NCBI RefSeq assembly: GCF_006538745.1
Contig: NZ_BJLR01000028.1
Span: forward strand, 60,378-124,377
Direction of reading: 5' to 3'
Source: Cellulomonas cellasea
Lineage (GTDB): Bacteria > Actinomycetota > Actinomycetes > Actinomycetales > Cellulomonadaceae
DNA length: 64,000 nt
Of the stretch, positions 23,615 to 32,322 are shown one piece after another. Within the stretch, counting starts at the first letter, position 1. Each line of letters opens with the position of its first letter. The notes under the pieces are model-generated. The model saw only the letters and a program-made list of their open reading frames with translations, ran no database searches and was not told where the DNA came from. The translations under genes were made by a program, and so were the position numbers.

Positions 23615-25273
23615 TCAGTGCACCGTCGCCTTCTCGGCGCCCGCCCCCGTGAGCGAGCGGACCTCCATCTCGGCGAACTTCTCGCGGTCCGGACGCTCCT
23701 TGCTCACGAGCGTCCCGACGATCCCGAGCAGGAACCCGAGCGGGATCGAGACGATCCCCGGGTTGTCGAGCGGGAACCAGTGGAAGTCGACCGACGTGTC
23801 GCGGATCATCGACAGGCTCGCCCCGGTCGCGGGGTCCACCTTCCCGGACACCACGGGCGAGAACGCGATGAGCACGATGCAGGAGATCAGTCCCCCGTAC
23901 ATGCTCCAGAGCGCCCCGGTGGTGTTGAACCGCTTCCAGAACAGCGAGTAGATGATCGTCGGCAGGTTCGCGCTGGCCGCGACCGCGAACGCGAGCGCGA
24001 CGAGGAACGCGACGTTCTGCCCGTTGGCGAAGATGCCGCCGACGATCGCGAGGATGCCGATCACGACGACGGTGATCCGGGCGACCTTGACCTCGCCGTC
24101 GGGGTTCACCTCGCCGTGCTTGATGACCGACGCGTAGATGTCGTGCGCGAACGACGCCGCCGCCGTGATCGTCAGGCCGGCGACGACCGCGAGGATCGTC
24201 GCGAAGGCGACCGCCGAGATGATCCCGAGCAGCACCACGCCGCCGAGCTCGAACGCGAGCATCGGCGCCGCCGAGTTCACGCCGCCCGGGGCCGCCTTGA
24301 TGGCCTCCGGTCCCACGAGAGCACCCGCGCCGTACCCGAGCACGAGGGTGAACAGGTAGAAGACGCCGATGAGCCAGATCGCCCAGACGACCGAGCGACG
24401 CGCCTCCTTGGCGGTCGGGACCGTGTAGAAGCGCATGAGCACGTGCGGGAGTCCCGCGGTGCCGAGCACGAGCGCGAGCGCGAGCGAGAGGAAGTTGAGC
24501 TTGCTCATGCCGGACGCGCCGTACTGCTTGCCCGGCTCGATGAGCGCCTCGCCGCCCTCGCCCGCGGTGTCGACCGCACCCTGCAGGAGTGCCGAGAGAT
24601 CGAAGCCGAACTTCGCGAGCACCCAGATCGTCATGATCCCAGCGCCCGCGATGAGCAGGATCGCCTTGATGATCTGCACCCAGGTGGTGCCCTTCATGCC
24701 GCCCACCAGTACGTACAGGATCATCAGCGCGCCGACGACGGCGATCACGAGCCCCTGGCCCGCGACGCCCTCGATGCCGAGCAGCAGCGCCACGAGCCCG
24801 CCCGCGCCGGCCATCTGGGCGAGCAGGTAGAAGAACACGACCGCGAGCGTCGCGAGGGCCGCCGCCATCCGCACCGGCCGCTGGCGGAGCCGGAACGACA
24901 GCACGTCAGCCATCGTGAACCGGCCGGTGTTGCGCAGCAGCTCCGCGACGAGCAGGAGCGCGACGAGCCACGCGACGAGGAAGCCGATCGAGTAGAGGAA
25001 CCCGTCGTACCCGTTGATGGCGATCGCGCCGCAGATCCCGAGGAAGCTCGCGGCCGACAGGTAGTCGCCCGCGATCGCGGTGCCGTTCTGCGGGCCGGTG
25101 AACGACCGCCCCGCGGCGTAGTAGTCGGCGGCCGTGCTGTTGTTCTTCGACGCCCGGAAGACGATCACGAGCGTCACGACGACGAACGCCCCGAAGATCG
25201 CGATGTTGAGGACCGGGTCCCCGATCTGCTCCGACTCGGCGGCGAGCACCGCGGAGCCCAGGACCGCGCTCAT
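23615..25273 (-). CDS. actP: Cation/acetate symporter (SSS family, ActP-like)
   Basis: A 552-aa sodium:solute symporter with about 13 TMs. Diagnostic segments are NSTAADYYAAGRSFTGPQNG, AIAGDYLSAASFLGICGAIA, GSYSIGFLVAW-like helices, and FVVVTLVIVFRASKNN before TM2. It is preceded by and overlaps (4 nt) a DUF485 membrane protein, the conserved YjcH-ActP pair used for acetate and short-chain carboxylate uptake. Substrate follows from family and partner, not from a binding-site analysis. Confidence 0.88.
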   Translation of the reverse strand: MSAVLGSAVLAAESEQIGDPVLNIAIFGAFVVVTLVIVFRASKNNSTAADYYAAGRSFTGPQNGTAIAGDYLSAASFLGICGAIAINGYDGFLYSIGFLVAWLVALLLVAELLRNTGRFTMADVLSFRLRQRPVRMAAALATLAVVFFYLLAQMAGAGGLVALLLGIEGVAGQGLVIAVVGALMILYVLVGGMKGTTWVQIIKAILLIAGAGIMTIWVLAKFGFDLSALLQGAVDTAGEGGEALIEPGKQYGASGMSKLNFLSLALALVLGTAGLPHVLMRFYTVPTAKEARRSVVWAIWLIGVFYLFTLVLGYGAGALVGPEAIKAAPGGVNSAAPMLAFELGGVVLLGIISAVAFATILAVVAGLTITAAASFAHDIYASVIKHGEVNPDGEVKVARITVVVIGILAIVGGIFANGQNVAFLVALAFAVAASANLPTIIYSLFWKRFNTTGALWSMYGGLISCIVLIAFSPVVSGKVDPATGASLSMIRDTSVDFHWFPLDNPGIVSIPLGFLLGIVGTLVSKERPDREKFAEMEVRSLTGAGAEKATVH

Positions 25274-25605
25274 ACGATCTCCCCGTCCTCGATGTGGCGG
25301 CGCAGCCGCTCGGCGACCGCGTCCTGGCGCTTGTTGGCCCAGCTCGCGTAGATCATCGTGATCGCGAACGTCGAGACGAACTGGCCGAGGCCGAACAGCA
25401 GGCCGACCGTGATGTTGCCCGCGACGCGGATGCTCATGAAGTCGTGGGCGTAGGCGGCCAGGAGCACGTACAGCAGGTACCAGGCGAGGAAGAACGCCGT
25501 CATCGGGAACACGAAGTTCCGGAAGCGTCGGCGGAGCTGCTGGAACTCCTGCGAGTTCTGCACGCGTTCGTAGTCGGTCTCGGGATGCTCTACCACGTCG
25601 GCCAT
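25270..25605 (-). CDS. DUF485 membrane protein (YjcH-like partner of ActP)
   Basis: A 111-aa inner-membrane protein of the DUF485 family. It has the signature EFQQLRRRFRNFVFPMTAFF, followed by two TMs (AFFLAWYLLYVLLAAYAHDF and NITVGLLFGLGQFVSTFAIT). Homologues are almost always cotranscribed with SSS acetate symporters, and here its stop overlaps the actP start by 4 nt. The ATG at 25605 has a strong GGAGGACGC just upstream. Its biochemical contribution is unknown. Confidence 0.88.
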   Translation of the reverse strand: MADVVEHPETDYERVQNSQEFQQLRRRFRNFVFPMTAFFLAWYLLYVLLAAYAHDFMSIRVAGNITVGLLFGLGQFVSTFAITMIYASWANKRQDAVAERLRRHIEDGEIV

Positions 25606-25655
25606 GCGTCCTCCGAGGGGGTCGGGGGGTGGCCTCGTCGCCACCCGGCGACCAC

Positions 25656-25671
25656 TGTGGCGTAGTTCACA
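25656..25671 (-). promoter_or_regulatory. Probable CRP/GlxR-type operator upstream of the acetate uptake genes
   Basis: The minus strand reads TGTGAACTACGCCACA. The actinobacterial CRP/GlxR consensus is TGTGANNTANNTCACA: all positions including the central TA match except one (C for T). It lies about 50 nt upstream of the DUF485 start, and acetate uptake genes are established GlxR targets in corynebacteria. Confidence 0.5.
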
Positions 25672-25722
25672 CCGGATTGCCAGAGTTGTGGATACCGTTT
25701 TCGACGGCTCCGACCAGGCCAA

Positions 25723-25761
25723 CGGCGCGCCGCTCCCCCAGGTCAGGAGGGCGGCGCGCCG
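25723..25761 (-). terminator. Hairpin downstream of polA
   Basis: Perfect 11-bp inverted repeat CGGCGCGCCGC/GCGGCGCGCCG (25723-25733 and 25751-25761), about 26 nt past the polA stop. Confidence 0.55.
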
Positions 25762-25786
25762 CGGTGTCAGCGGTCGCGCGCCGGGC

Positions 25787-28522
25787 TCAGTGACCCGCCT
25801 CGTGCCAGCTCGTCCCGATGCCGACGGAGACGTCGAGCGGCACGGACAGCTCCGCCGCCGAGCCCATCTGCGCGCGCACGAGGGCCTCGACCTCCTCGCG
25901 CTCGCCGGGCGCGACCTCGAGCACGAGCTCGTCGTGCACCTGCAGCAGCAGCCGCGACCCGAGCCCGCGGGCCGTGAGCTCGCGCTCGACCCCGAGCATC
26001 GCGACCTTGATGAGGTCCGCGGCGCTGCCCTGGATCGGGGCGTTCAGCGCCATGCGCTCGGCCATCTCGCGGCGCTGGCGGTTGTCGCTCGTGAGGTCCG
26101 GCAGGTAGCGGCGCCGGCCCATGATCGTCGCGGTGTACCCCGTCGCGCGGGCCACGTCGACGACACCGGTCAGGTACTCGCGCACGCCGCCGAACCGCGA
26201 GAAGTAGTCCTCCATGAGCTTCGCGGCCTCGCCGACCTCGATGTTCAGCTGCTTCGACAGCCCGAACGAGGACAGCCCGTAGGCCAGCCCGTAGCTCATG
26301 GCCTTGATCTTCGAGCGCATCGCCGGCGTGACCTCGTCGGTCGGCACCGAGAACACGCGCGAGCCGACATAGGAGTGCAGGTCCTCGCCGGACCGGAACG
26401 CCTCGATGAGCCCTTCGTCGCCCGACAGGTGCGCCATGATGCGCATCTCGATCTGCGAGTAGTCCGCCGTGAGCAGCGTGTCGTAGCCCGGCCCGACCAC
26501 GAACGCCCGCCGGATCTGGCGGCCCGCCTCGGTGCGGATCGGGATGTTCTGCAGGTTCGGGTCGGTCGACGACAGTCGGCCCGTCGCCGCGATCGTCTGC
26601 TGGAACGTCGTGTGGATGCGCCCGTCGTCCGCGACCGAACGCAGCAGCCCCTCGACCGTCTGGCGCAGGCGGATCGCGTCGCGGTGCGCGAGCAGGTGCT
26701 CGAGGAACGGGTGGTGGGTGCGCTCGAACAGGTCCTGGAGCGCCGCCGCGTCCGTCGTGTACCCGGTCTTGTTCTTCTTCGTCCTCGGCATCTGGAGCTG
26801 GTCGAAGAGCACCTCCTGGAGCTGCTTCGGGGAGCCCAGGTTCACCTCGCGGTCGATCACCGCGTAGGCCTCGGCCGCCGCGTCCTTGACCGCGGCGTCG
26901 AACTCCGCCTCCAGCCCCGACAGGTAGCCCGTGTCGGCGGCGATGCCGCGGCGCTCCATGCGCACGAGCACGTCCTCGAGGGGGAGCTCGAGCTCGGCGA
27001 GCAGCGCGGCGGCGCCTCGGTCGGCCAGCTCGCCGTGCAGCACCTCGGCGAGCTCGACGACCGCGGCCGCCTGCCCCGCCGACTTCTGGTCCTCGTCGGA
27101 GCCGTCGAGCTCGAGGTCGAACGCGCCCTGCGTCCCGGAGTCCGGCGACTCGGCGGCGGACAGCTCGCGCTTCAGGTAGCGCACGACGAGCGACGGGAGG
27201 TCGTAGGCGCGCTGGTCGGGGTGGCACAGGTACGCGGCGAGCTCGGTGTCGAAGACGACTCCGGCGAGGTCGAACCCGCGGCCGACGAGCGCGTGCCACG
27301 CGTTCTTCGCGGCGTGCACGGCCTTCTCGGCGTTCGGCTCCGCGAGCCACGCCGCGAGCGTCGCCTCGTCGGCGGGATCGAGCGACGCGAGGTCCAGTGC
27401 GACCGCGGACGTACCTGCGTCAGCGATCGCGACGCCCCACGCGTCCCCGCCCGACGGCCGCGCACTCCCCCGCACGTCCAGGCCGAGCGTCCGGCCCGCG
27501 CGCTCGGCGAGCCACGCGGCCAGGCCACCGGGCTCGAGGCGGTCGAGGGGCACCGCGTCCCCGGGCTCGACGGCCGGGGCCGCCTCGGGGAGCGAGGCGA
27601 ACAGCCGCTCGCGCAGCGCCGTGAACTGCAGCGAGTCGAACACGCGGTGCATCGCCTCGCGGTCCCACGGCTGCACGGCCAGGTCCTCGGGCCGCAGCGG
27701 GAGCTCGAGGTCCGTCAGGAGGTGGTTGAGCCGGCGGTTCACGACGACCTGATCGAGGTGCGCGCGCAGGCTCTCCCCCGCCTTGCCGCCGATCTGGTCG
27801 ACCGACGCGATGATCCCGTCGAGCCCGCCGTACGCCGTGATCCACTTCGCGGCCGTCTTCGGGCCGACGCCGGGGACGCCCGGGAGGTTGTCGCTGGTCT
27901 CCCCCACGAGCGCCGCGAGGTCGGAGTACCGCTCGGGCCCGACGCCGTACTTCGCGAGGACCGCCTCGGGGGTCATCCGGGTGAGCTCCGACACACCGCG
28001 GATCGGGTAGAGCACGGTGACGGAGTCGTTGACGAGCTGGAACGAGTCGCGGTCCCCCGAGCAGAGCAGGACCTCGATGCCCGCGGCGCGCGCCTGCGTC
28101 GAGAGCGTCGCGAGCACGTCGTCGGCCTCGTAGTTCTCCTTCTCGATCACGGGGACCCGCATCGTCGCGAGGATCTCCTTGATCAGCGGCACCTGGCCCT
28201 GGAACGGCTGCGGCGTCTCGTCGCGCGTGCCCTTGTACGCCGGGTACTGCTCGGTGCGGAACGTCGTGCGGCCCACGTCGAACGCGACGGCGAGGTGCGT
28301 CGGCGCCTCGTCCGCGAGGATCTTGGCGAGCATCGACGTGAAGCCGTAGACCGCGTTCGTCGTCTGGCCGCTCGTGGTCGAGAAATTCTCGGCCGGGAGG
28401 GCGAAGAAGGCGCGGAACGCCATCGAGTGCCCGTCGATGAGCAGCAGGCGCGGGGCGCCCGGGGCGGGGACGAACGGGGACGTGGAGGCGGCGAGGGCGC
28501 CGGCTGGCGATGCGTCGGTCAC
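25787..28522 (-). CDS. polA: DNA polymerase I
   Basis: A 911-aa family A polymerase for repair and Okazaki fragment processing. The 5'-3' exonuclease domain (about 20-310) has LLIDGHSMAFRAFF, EADDVLATLSTQA and GVPGVGPKTAAKWI. The middle domain lacks the DxE proofreading motif, as in mycobacterial Pol I. The polymerase domain has motif A LLTADYSQIEMRIMAHLSGD, motif B beginning RSKIKAMSYGLAYGLSSFG and motif C LLQVHDELVLEVAP. I chose GTG at 28522, with TAGGTT 7 nt upstream; an ATG at 28543 is the alternative. Confidence 0.95.
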   Translation of the reverse strand: MTDASPAGALAASTSPFVPAPGAPRLLLIDGHSMAFRAFFALPAENFSTTSGQTTNAVYGFTSMLAKILADEAPTHLAVAFDVGRTTFRTEQYPAYKGTRDETPQPFQGQVPLIKEILATMRVPVIEKENYEADDVLATLSTQARAAGIEVLLCSGDRDSFQLVNDSVTVLYPIRGVSELTRMTPEAVLAKYGVGPERYSDLAALVGETSDNLPGVPGVGPKTAAKWITAYGGLDGIIASVDQIGGKAGESLRAHLDQVVVNRRLNHLLTDLELPLRPEDLAVQPWDREAMHRVFDSLQFTALRERLFASLPEAAPAVEPGDAVPLDRLEPGGLAAWLAERAGRTLGLDVRGSARPSGGDAWGVAIADAGTSAVALDLASLDPADEATLAAWLAEPNAEKAVHAAKNAWHALVGRGFDLAGVVFDTELAAYLCHPDQRAYDLPSLVVRYLKRELSAAESPDSGTQGAFDLELDGSDEDQKSAGQAAAVVELAEVLHGELADRGAAALLAELELPLEDVLVRMERRGIAADTGYLSGLEAEFDAAVKDAAAEAYAVIDREVNLGSPKQLQEVLFDQLQMPRTKKNKTGYTTDAAALQDLFERTHHPFLEHLLAHRDAIRLRQTVEGLLRSVADDGRIHTTFQQTIAATGRLSSTDPNLQNIPIRTEAGRQIRRAFVVGPGYDTLLTADYSQIEMRIMAHLSGDEGLIEAFRSGEDLHSYVGSRVFSVPTDEVTPAMRSKIKAMSYGLAYGLSSFGLSKQLNIEVGEAAKLMEDYFSRFGGVREYLTGVVDVARATGYTATIMGRRRYLPDLTSDNRQRREMAERMALNAPIQGSAADLIKVAMLGVERELTARGLGSRLLLQVHDELVLEVAPGEREEVEALVRAQMGSAAELSVPLDVSVGIGTSWHEAGH

Positions 28523-28529
28523 GGGTGCC

Positions 28530-28535
28530 AACCTA
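28530..28535 (-). promoter_or_regulatory. -10 element of polA, leaderless type
   Basis: TAGGTT on the minus strand ends 7 nt before the GTG at 28522. If used, it excludes the alternative ATG at 28543, which would lie upstream of the transcript. Confidence 0.4.
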
Positions 28536-28541
28536 TCGGGC

Positions 28542-28958
28542 ATGACTGACGCCGGCCGCGAGCCGCAGGACCCCACGACCTACCCGGGCACCCTCATCGA
28601 GCGCATGGGCATCGTGATCCAGGAGGTCGGGCCGGACCGCGTCGTCGGCACGATGCCCGTCGAGGGCAACACCCAGCCGCAGGGCCTGCTGCACGGCGGG
28701 GCGTCGGCCGTGCTCGCGGAGACGCTCGGCTCGATCGCGGCGAACGCGCACGCCGGCGAGGGCCGGCTCGCGGTCGGGATCGAGCTCAGCGCGACGCACC
28801 ACCGGTCCGCCCGCAGCGGGCTCGTGACGGGCACCGCGACCGCGGTGCACCGGGGCTCGAACCTCGCGACCTACGAGGTCGTGGTCGAGGACCCCGAGTC
28901 GCGGCGCGTCTGCACCGCGCGGCTGACCTGCATGCTCATCGCGGACCGCCGAGGCTGA
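28542..28958 (+). CDS. PaaI-type hotdog-fold acyl-CoA thioesterase
   Basis: A 138-aa hotdog thioesterase. The central helix motif LLHGGASAVLAETLGSIAAN carries the usual His-Gly-Gly and the catalytic acidic residue. RSGLVTGTATAVHRGSNLAT is the long strand pair typical of PaaI/YdiI. Relatives hydrolyse aromatic or DHNA-CoA thioesters. The position next to polA on the opposite strand is conserved in many actinobacteria. The divergent start regions of the two genes overlap or nearly abut. Confidence 0.82.
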   Translation: MTDAGREPQDPTTYPGTLIERMGIVIQEVGPDRVVGTMPVEGNTQPQGLLHGGASAVLAETLGSIAANAHAGEGRLAVGIELSATHHRSARSGLVTGTATAVHRGSNLATYEVVVEDPESRRVCTARLTCMLIADRRG

Positions 28959-29665
28959 TCCGCGCTCGCCGCCGGGGGGACGAACCGCACCTCGGCGGTC
29001 TCCGACCGTGCGGCGGCCCGGACCTGCCGGCGCCGGGCGATGAGGTCCTCGAGACCCCGCGCCGCACCGCGCCGGACGACCGGTGCACCCGCGGAGTCGC
29101 CCGCGAGCCGGCGCTGCAACGAGCTCGTGCTCACGACCCGGTACGCCGCCGCGGGCGCGAAGCCGAGCCGCGCGAAGAACCGCAGCATCCCGCGCGCACC
29201 CGGGAGCGGCGCGGCGTAGACCTCGCTCGCGCCGGCCTCCGCCGCGAGCTCGAGCGCCCCGGACAGCAGCGCGTGACCCAGCCCCCGGCGCCGCGCCTCG
29301 GGGGCCACGTACAGCGCCTCGAGCGTCAGGCTCGCCTCGTCGGTGAACGGGCTCGGCCCGACGAGGCGCCCGAGCAGCAGCCCGCTCGTGCGGCCGTCGA
29401 GCGTACCCACGAGGACCTGCCCGCCCGGCGTGGCGAGGAGCGTGCCGATCTGCTGCCGCAGGCGCTCGCGGTCGTTGCTGCACAGCTGCGCGCCCACGGT
29501 CGACTCTGCGCGCGCGACGAGGCAGAGGTCCACGATCTCGGGGAGGTCGCCCGGCTCGGCGGGGCGGACCAGGGCACCAGGGCGCACGGGCGTCGGCCTC
29601 CTCACGGTGCTGGCGGGGTCGCGGGTGGGGGTTCCGGCGACCGGGCGACGATGCCCCTCGATCAT
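28871..29665 (-). CDS. GNAT-family N-acetyltransferase
   Basis: A 264-aa protein with a GNAT core at about residues 30-180: VRPAEPGDLPEIVDLCLVAR, the strand SLTLEALYVAPEARRRGLGH with the acetyl-CoA pyrophosphate loop RRRGLGHALL, and RFFARLGFAPAAAY. The last ~80 residues are low-complexity and Arg/Ser-rich, and the reading frame overlaps the 3' end of the thioesterase gene by 88 nt on the opposite strand. The extreme C-terminus may be shorter in reality if a sequence error hides a stop. Substrate unknown. Confidence 0.7.
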   Translation of the reverse strand: MIEGHRRPVAGTPTRDPASTVRRPTPVRPGALVRPAEPGDLPEIVDLCLVARAESTVGAQLCSNDRERLRQQIGTLLATPGGQVLVGTLDGRTSGLLLGRLVGPSPFTDEASLTLEALYVAPEARRRGLGHALLSGALELAAEAGASEVYAAPLPGARGMLRFFARLGFAPAAAYRVVSTSSLQRRLAGDSAGAPVVRRGAARGLEDLIARRRQVRAAARSETAEVRFVPPAASADQPRRSAMSMQVSRAVQTRRDSGSSTTTS

Positions 29666-29918
29666 GGCAAAGCCTGACCCGTCTGCCTAGTCCGGTTGGA
29701 CGCCCGACCGGATGACGTCTGCGCGAACGTCCGAAAGGTCACACCGGATGGGGAAAGATGGTCGAATGACGCTCGCACCACCGCGCGTCGTGTCACATGG
29801 CGGACACAAAGCACACCTAAGGTCCTGCCCACTTGGAGGACCGCGCCACCCCGGCAACGTCGCCGGGAGAGAAGCACGACCCACCACGATGCCAGAACAC
29901 CACGGATGGAGGTCCCAG

Positions 29919-31322
29919 GTGCGCCGAGTCGCGACCACGGGCCGTTCCCCGCACCGCGCGCGCCGCAACCTCGCGCTCGCGGTGCTCACCCTGCTCCTCA
30001 CCACGTCAGCAGTGCTCACGTCGTCGGGCGCGGCCACCGCCGCCGCCGCGGCGCAGTGCGTCACCGACGCGTCGACCGCGTGCGTCGGCGGGACGATCCG
30101 CACCGCCGCGGGCGAGCCGGCGGTCGGCGTGAAGCTCACCGTCGACGGCCCCGGCGGGTCCGTCGAGGCCGAGACCGGGGCCGACGGCCGCTGGTCCGCC
30201 GCGGTGACGACCGCGGGCGACTACACCGTCACGCTCGACGAGGACACGCTCCCCGAGGGCGAGCAGCTGCGCGACCCCGCCGGCAACCCCCGCACCGTCG
30301 TCGTGCGGCTCGGCTCGTCGGCCGGGGCGCTGTTCCCGCTCGGCGGCGGCGCCGCGGGCGGCTCCGGCGCGACGCCGGACCCGGGCGCGAGCGCGGCCCC
30401 CGGCACGAACGCCCCCTCGACCGGCGCGTCGGGCGGCGTGACCGCGCAGCGCGTGCTGCAGCAGGGCGTCAGCGGGCTCGTCTTCGGGCTGCTCCTCGCG
30501 CTCGCGTCGGTCGGCCTGTCGCTGATCTACGGCACGACGGGGCTCAGCAACTTCGCACACGGCGAGCAGGTCACGCTCGGCGCGCTGCTCGCGTACTTCG
30601 GCGTGCAGGTGCTCGGGCAGCCGCTGATCGTCGCGGGGCTGCTCGCGGTGGCGGTCGGCGCGGCGTCCGGGTGGGCGCAGGACGCGGGGATCTGGCACAA
30701 GCTGCGCCAGCGCCGGCTCGGCCCGACCCAGCAGATGATCGTCACGATCGGCCTGTCGATGGTCCTGCAGTACGCGTTCCAGTACTTCGTCGGCGGAGGC
30801 CCGCTGCGCATCGTCCGCGAGAACCCGGTCCCCGTGCGGATCGGCCCGCTGCTGCTCAACCAGCAGTCCATCTTCTCGGCGCTCATCGCGCTCGTCGCGA
30901 TCGCCGCCGTCGGGTACTTCCTGCTGGGCACCCGTACGGGCCGAGCCACACGCGCCGTCTCGGACAACCCCGCGCTCGCCGCAGCGTCGGGCATCTCGGT
31001 CGAGCGCATCGTGCGCATCGTCTGGACGCTCGGTGCCGGCCTGGCCGCGCTCGGCGGCGTGCTCCTCGGCCTCTACTTCAACGCGACCGCGTGGAACATG
31101 GGCGGGGCGATCCTGCTCCTCATGTTCGCCGCCGTGACGCTCGGCGGCCTGGGCACCGCGTTCGGCGCGCTCGTCGGGTCGATCGTCATCGGGCTCGTCG
31201 TCGAGCTCTCGACGCTCGTGATCCCGTCGGACATGCGCTACGCCGGGGCGCTCGTGATCCTCATCCTCGTCCTTCTCGTCCGACCCCAGGGCATCCTGGG
31301 CCGGGCTGAGCGCATCGGCTGA
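29919..31322 (+). CDS. livH: Branched-chain amino acid ABC permease LivH with an extra exported N-terminal domain
   Basis: A 467-aa protein. The C-terminal 290 residues are a normal LivH permease (LVFGLLLALASVGLSLIYGT, LSNFAHGEQVTLGALLAYF, LGGLGTAFGALVGS). Ahead of them is a signal-like segment (NLALAVLTLLLTTSAVLTSS) and a ~90-residue beta domain with GGTIRTAAGEPAVGVKLTVD and GDYTVTLDEDTLPEGEQ, resembling a carboxypeptidase-regulatory or CNA_B-like fold, then a Gly/Ala/Ser linker. The GTG at 29919 has GGAGG six nt upstream; an ATG at 29889 is possible but poorer. First gene of livHMGF. Confidence 0.88.
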   Translation: MRRVATTGRSPHRARRNLALAVLTLLLTTSAVLTSSGAATAAAAAQCVTDASTACVGGTIRTAAGEPAVGVKLTVDGPGGSVEAETGADGRWSAAVTTAGDYTVTLDEDTLPEGEQLRDPAGNPRTVVVRLGSSAGALFPLGGGAAGGSGATPDPGASAAPGTNAPSTGASGGVTAQRVLQQGVSGLVFGLLLALASVGLSLIYGTTGLSNFAHGEQVTLGALLAYFGVQVLGQPLIVAGLLAVAVGAASGWAQDAGIWHKLRQRRLGPTQQMIVTIGLSMVLQYAFQYFVGGGPLRIVRENPVPVRIGPLLLNQQSIFSALIALVAIAAVGYFLLGTRTGRATRAVSDNPALAAASGISVERIVRIVWTLGAGLAALGGVLLGLYFNATAWNMGGAILLLMFAAVTLGGLGTAFGALVGSIVIGLVVELSTLVIPSDMRYAGALVILILVLLVRPQGILGRAERIG

Positions 31323-31335
31323 CGGAGGCCTCCCC

Positions 31336-32322
31336 ATGGACTGGACCAGAATCCTGACGAACGTCGCGGGCGAGATCATCGCCCCGACCACCGCCGCCTA
31401 TGCGCTCGCCGCCATCGGCCTCAACGTGCACTTCGGCATGACCGGGCTGCTCAACTTCGGCCAGGCCGGCTTCATGCTCATCGGCGCCTACGGCTTCGCG
31501 ATCGCCTCGATGGCCGGATGGCCCGTGTGGGCGTCCGTGCTCGTCGCGATGGCCTGTGCCGTCGTGTTCGCCCTCATCCTCGGCATCCCGACCCTCAAGC
31601 TCCGCGGCGACTACCTGTCGATCGTCACGATCGCGGCGGCCGAGATCGTCCGCCTCGTCGGCCGCTCGACCTCGCTCACGTGGCTCACGGGCGGCAACGC
31701 CGGGCTCGCGGGAGACAGCTTCAAGGGCTCGTTCCAGGAGCTCTCGCCGCTGCCCGACGGCAACTTCGGCATCGGGCCCTGGGAGTACTCCAACAACCTG
31801 TCCAACAGCTGGTGGGTCCGCATCGTCGGGTGGGCGCTCGTCGCGCTCGCGTGCCTGACGATCTGGCTGTGGATGCGCAGCCCCTGGGGCCGCGTGCTCA
31901 AGGGCATCCGCGAGGACGAGGACGCCGTGCGCTCGCTCGGCAAGAACGTCTACTCCTACAAGATGCAGGCGCTCATCCTCGGCGGAACGTTCGGGGCGGT
32001 CGCCGGCATCATCTACGCGCTGCCACGAGCCGTCCAACCGGACTCGATGGGCCGGCCCATGACGTTCTACGTCTGGACGATCCTGCTGCTCGGCGGCGCC
32101 GCGACGGTGTTCGGCCCCGTCCTCGGGTCGATCCTCCTCTGGACCACCCTCATGCTCATCAAGACGGTGCTGCGCGACGTCGTCCCCACGACCGTCATGC
32201 GCTCGGAGCAGATCGAGATGCTCGGCTGGGTCCTCGTCGGGCTCACGCTCATGCTGCTCGTGATCTTCCGACCACAAGGCATCCTCGGAGACCGCAAGGA
32301 GCTGGCGATCGATGTCCGCTGA
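31336..32322 (+). CDS. livM: Branched-chain amino acid ABC permease LivM
   Basis: A 328-aa inner-membrane permease with about eight TMs, the partner of LivH. Family marks are ALAAIGLNVHFGMTGLLNFG, GIPTLKLRGDYLSIVTIAAA and the EAA-like loop RVLKGIREDEDAVRSLGKN. LLGGAATVFGPVLGSI is the conserved late helix. It follows livH by 13 nt with GGAGG ahead of the ATG, and overlaps livG by 11 nt. Confidence 0.92.
   Translation: MDWTRILTNVAGEIIAPTTAAYALAAIGLNVHFGMTGLLNFGQAGFMLIGAYGFAIASMAGWPVWASVLVAMACAVVFALILGIPTLKLRGDYLSIVTIAAAEIVRLVGRSTSLTWLTGGNAGLAGDSFKGSFQELSPLPDGNFGIGPWEYSNNLSNSWWVRIVGWALVALACLTIWLWMRSPWGRVLKGIREDEDAVRSLGKNVYSYKMQALILGGTFGAVAGIIYALPRAVQPDSMGRPMTFYVWTILLLGGAATVFGPVLGSILLWTTLMLIKTVLRDVVPTTVMRSEQIEMLGWVLVGLTLMLLVIFRPQGILGDRKELAIDVR

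Noticed and set aside
30006..31391. 461-codon minus-strand frame opposite livH
   Set aside because: Low-complexity shadow of livH without start signals or motifs.
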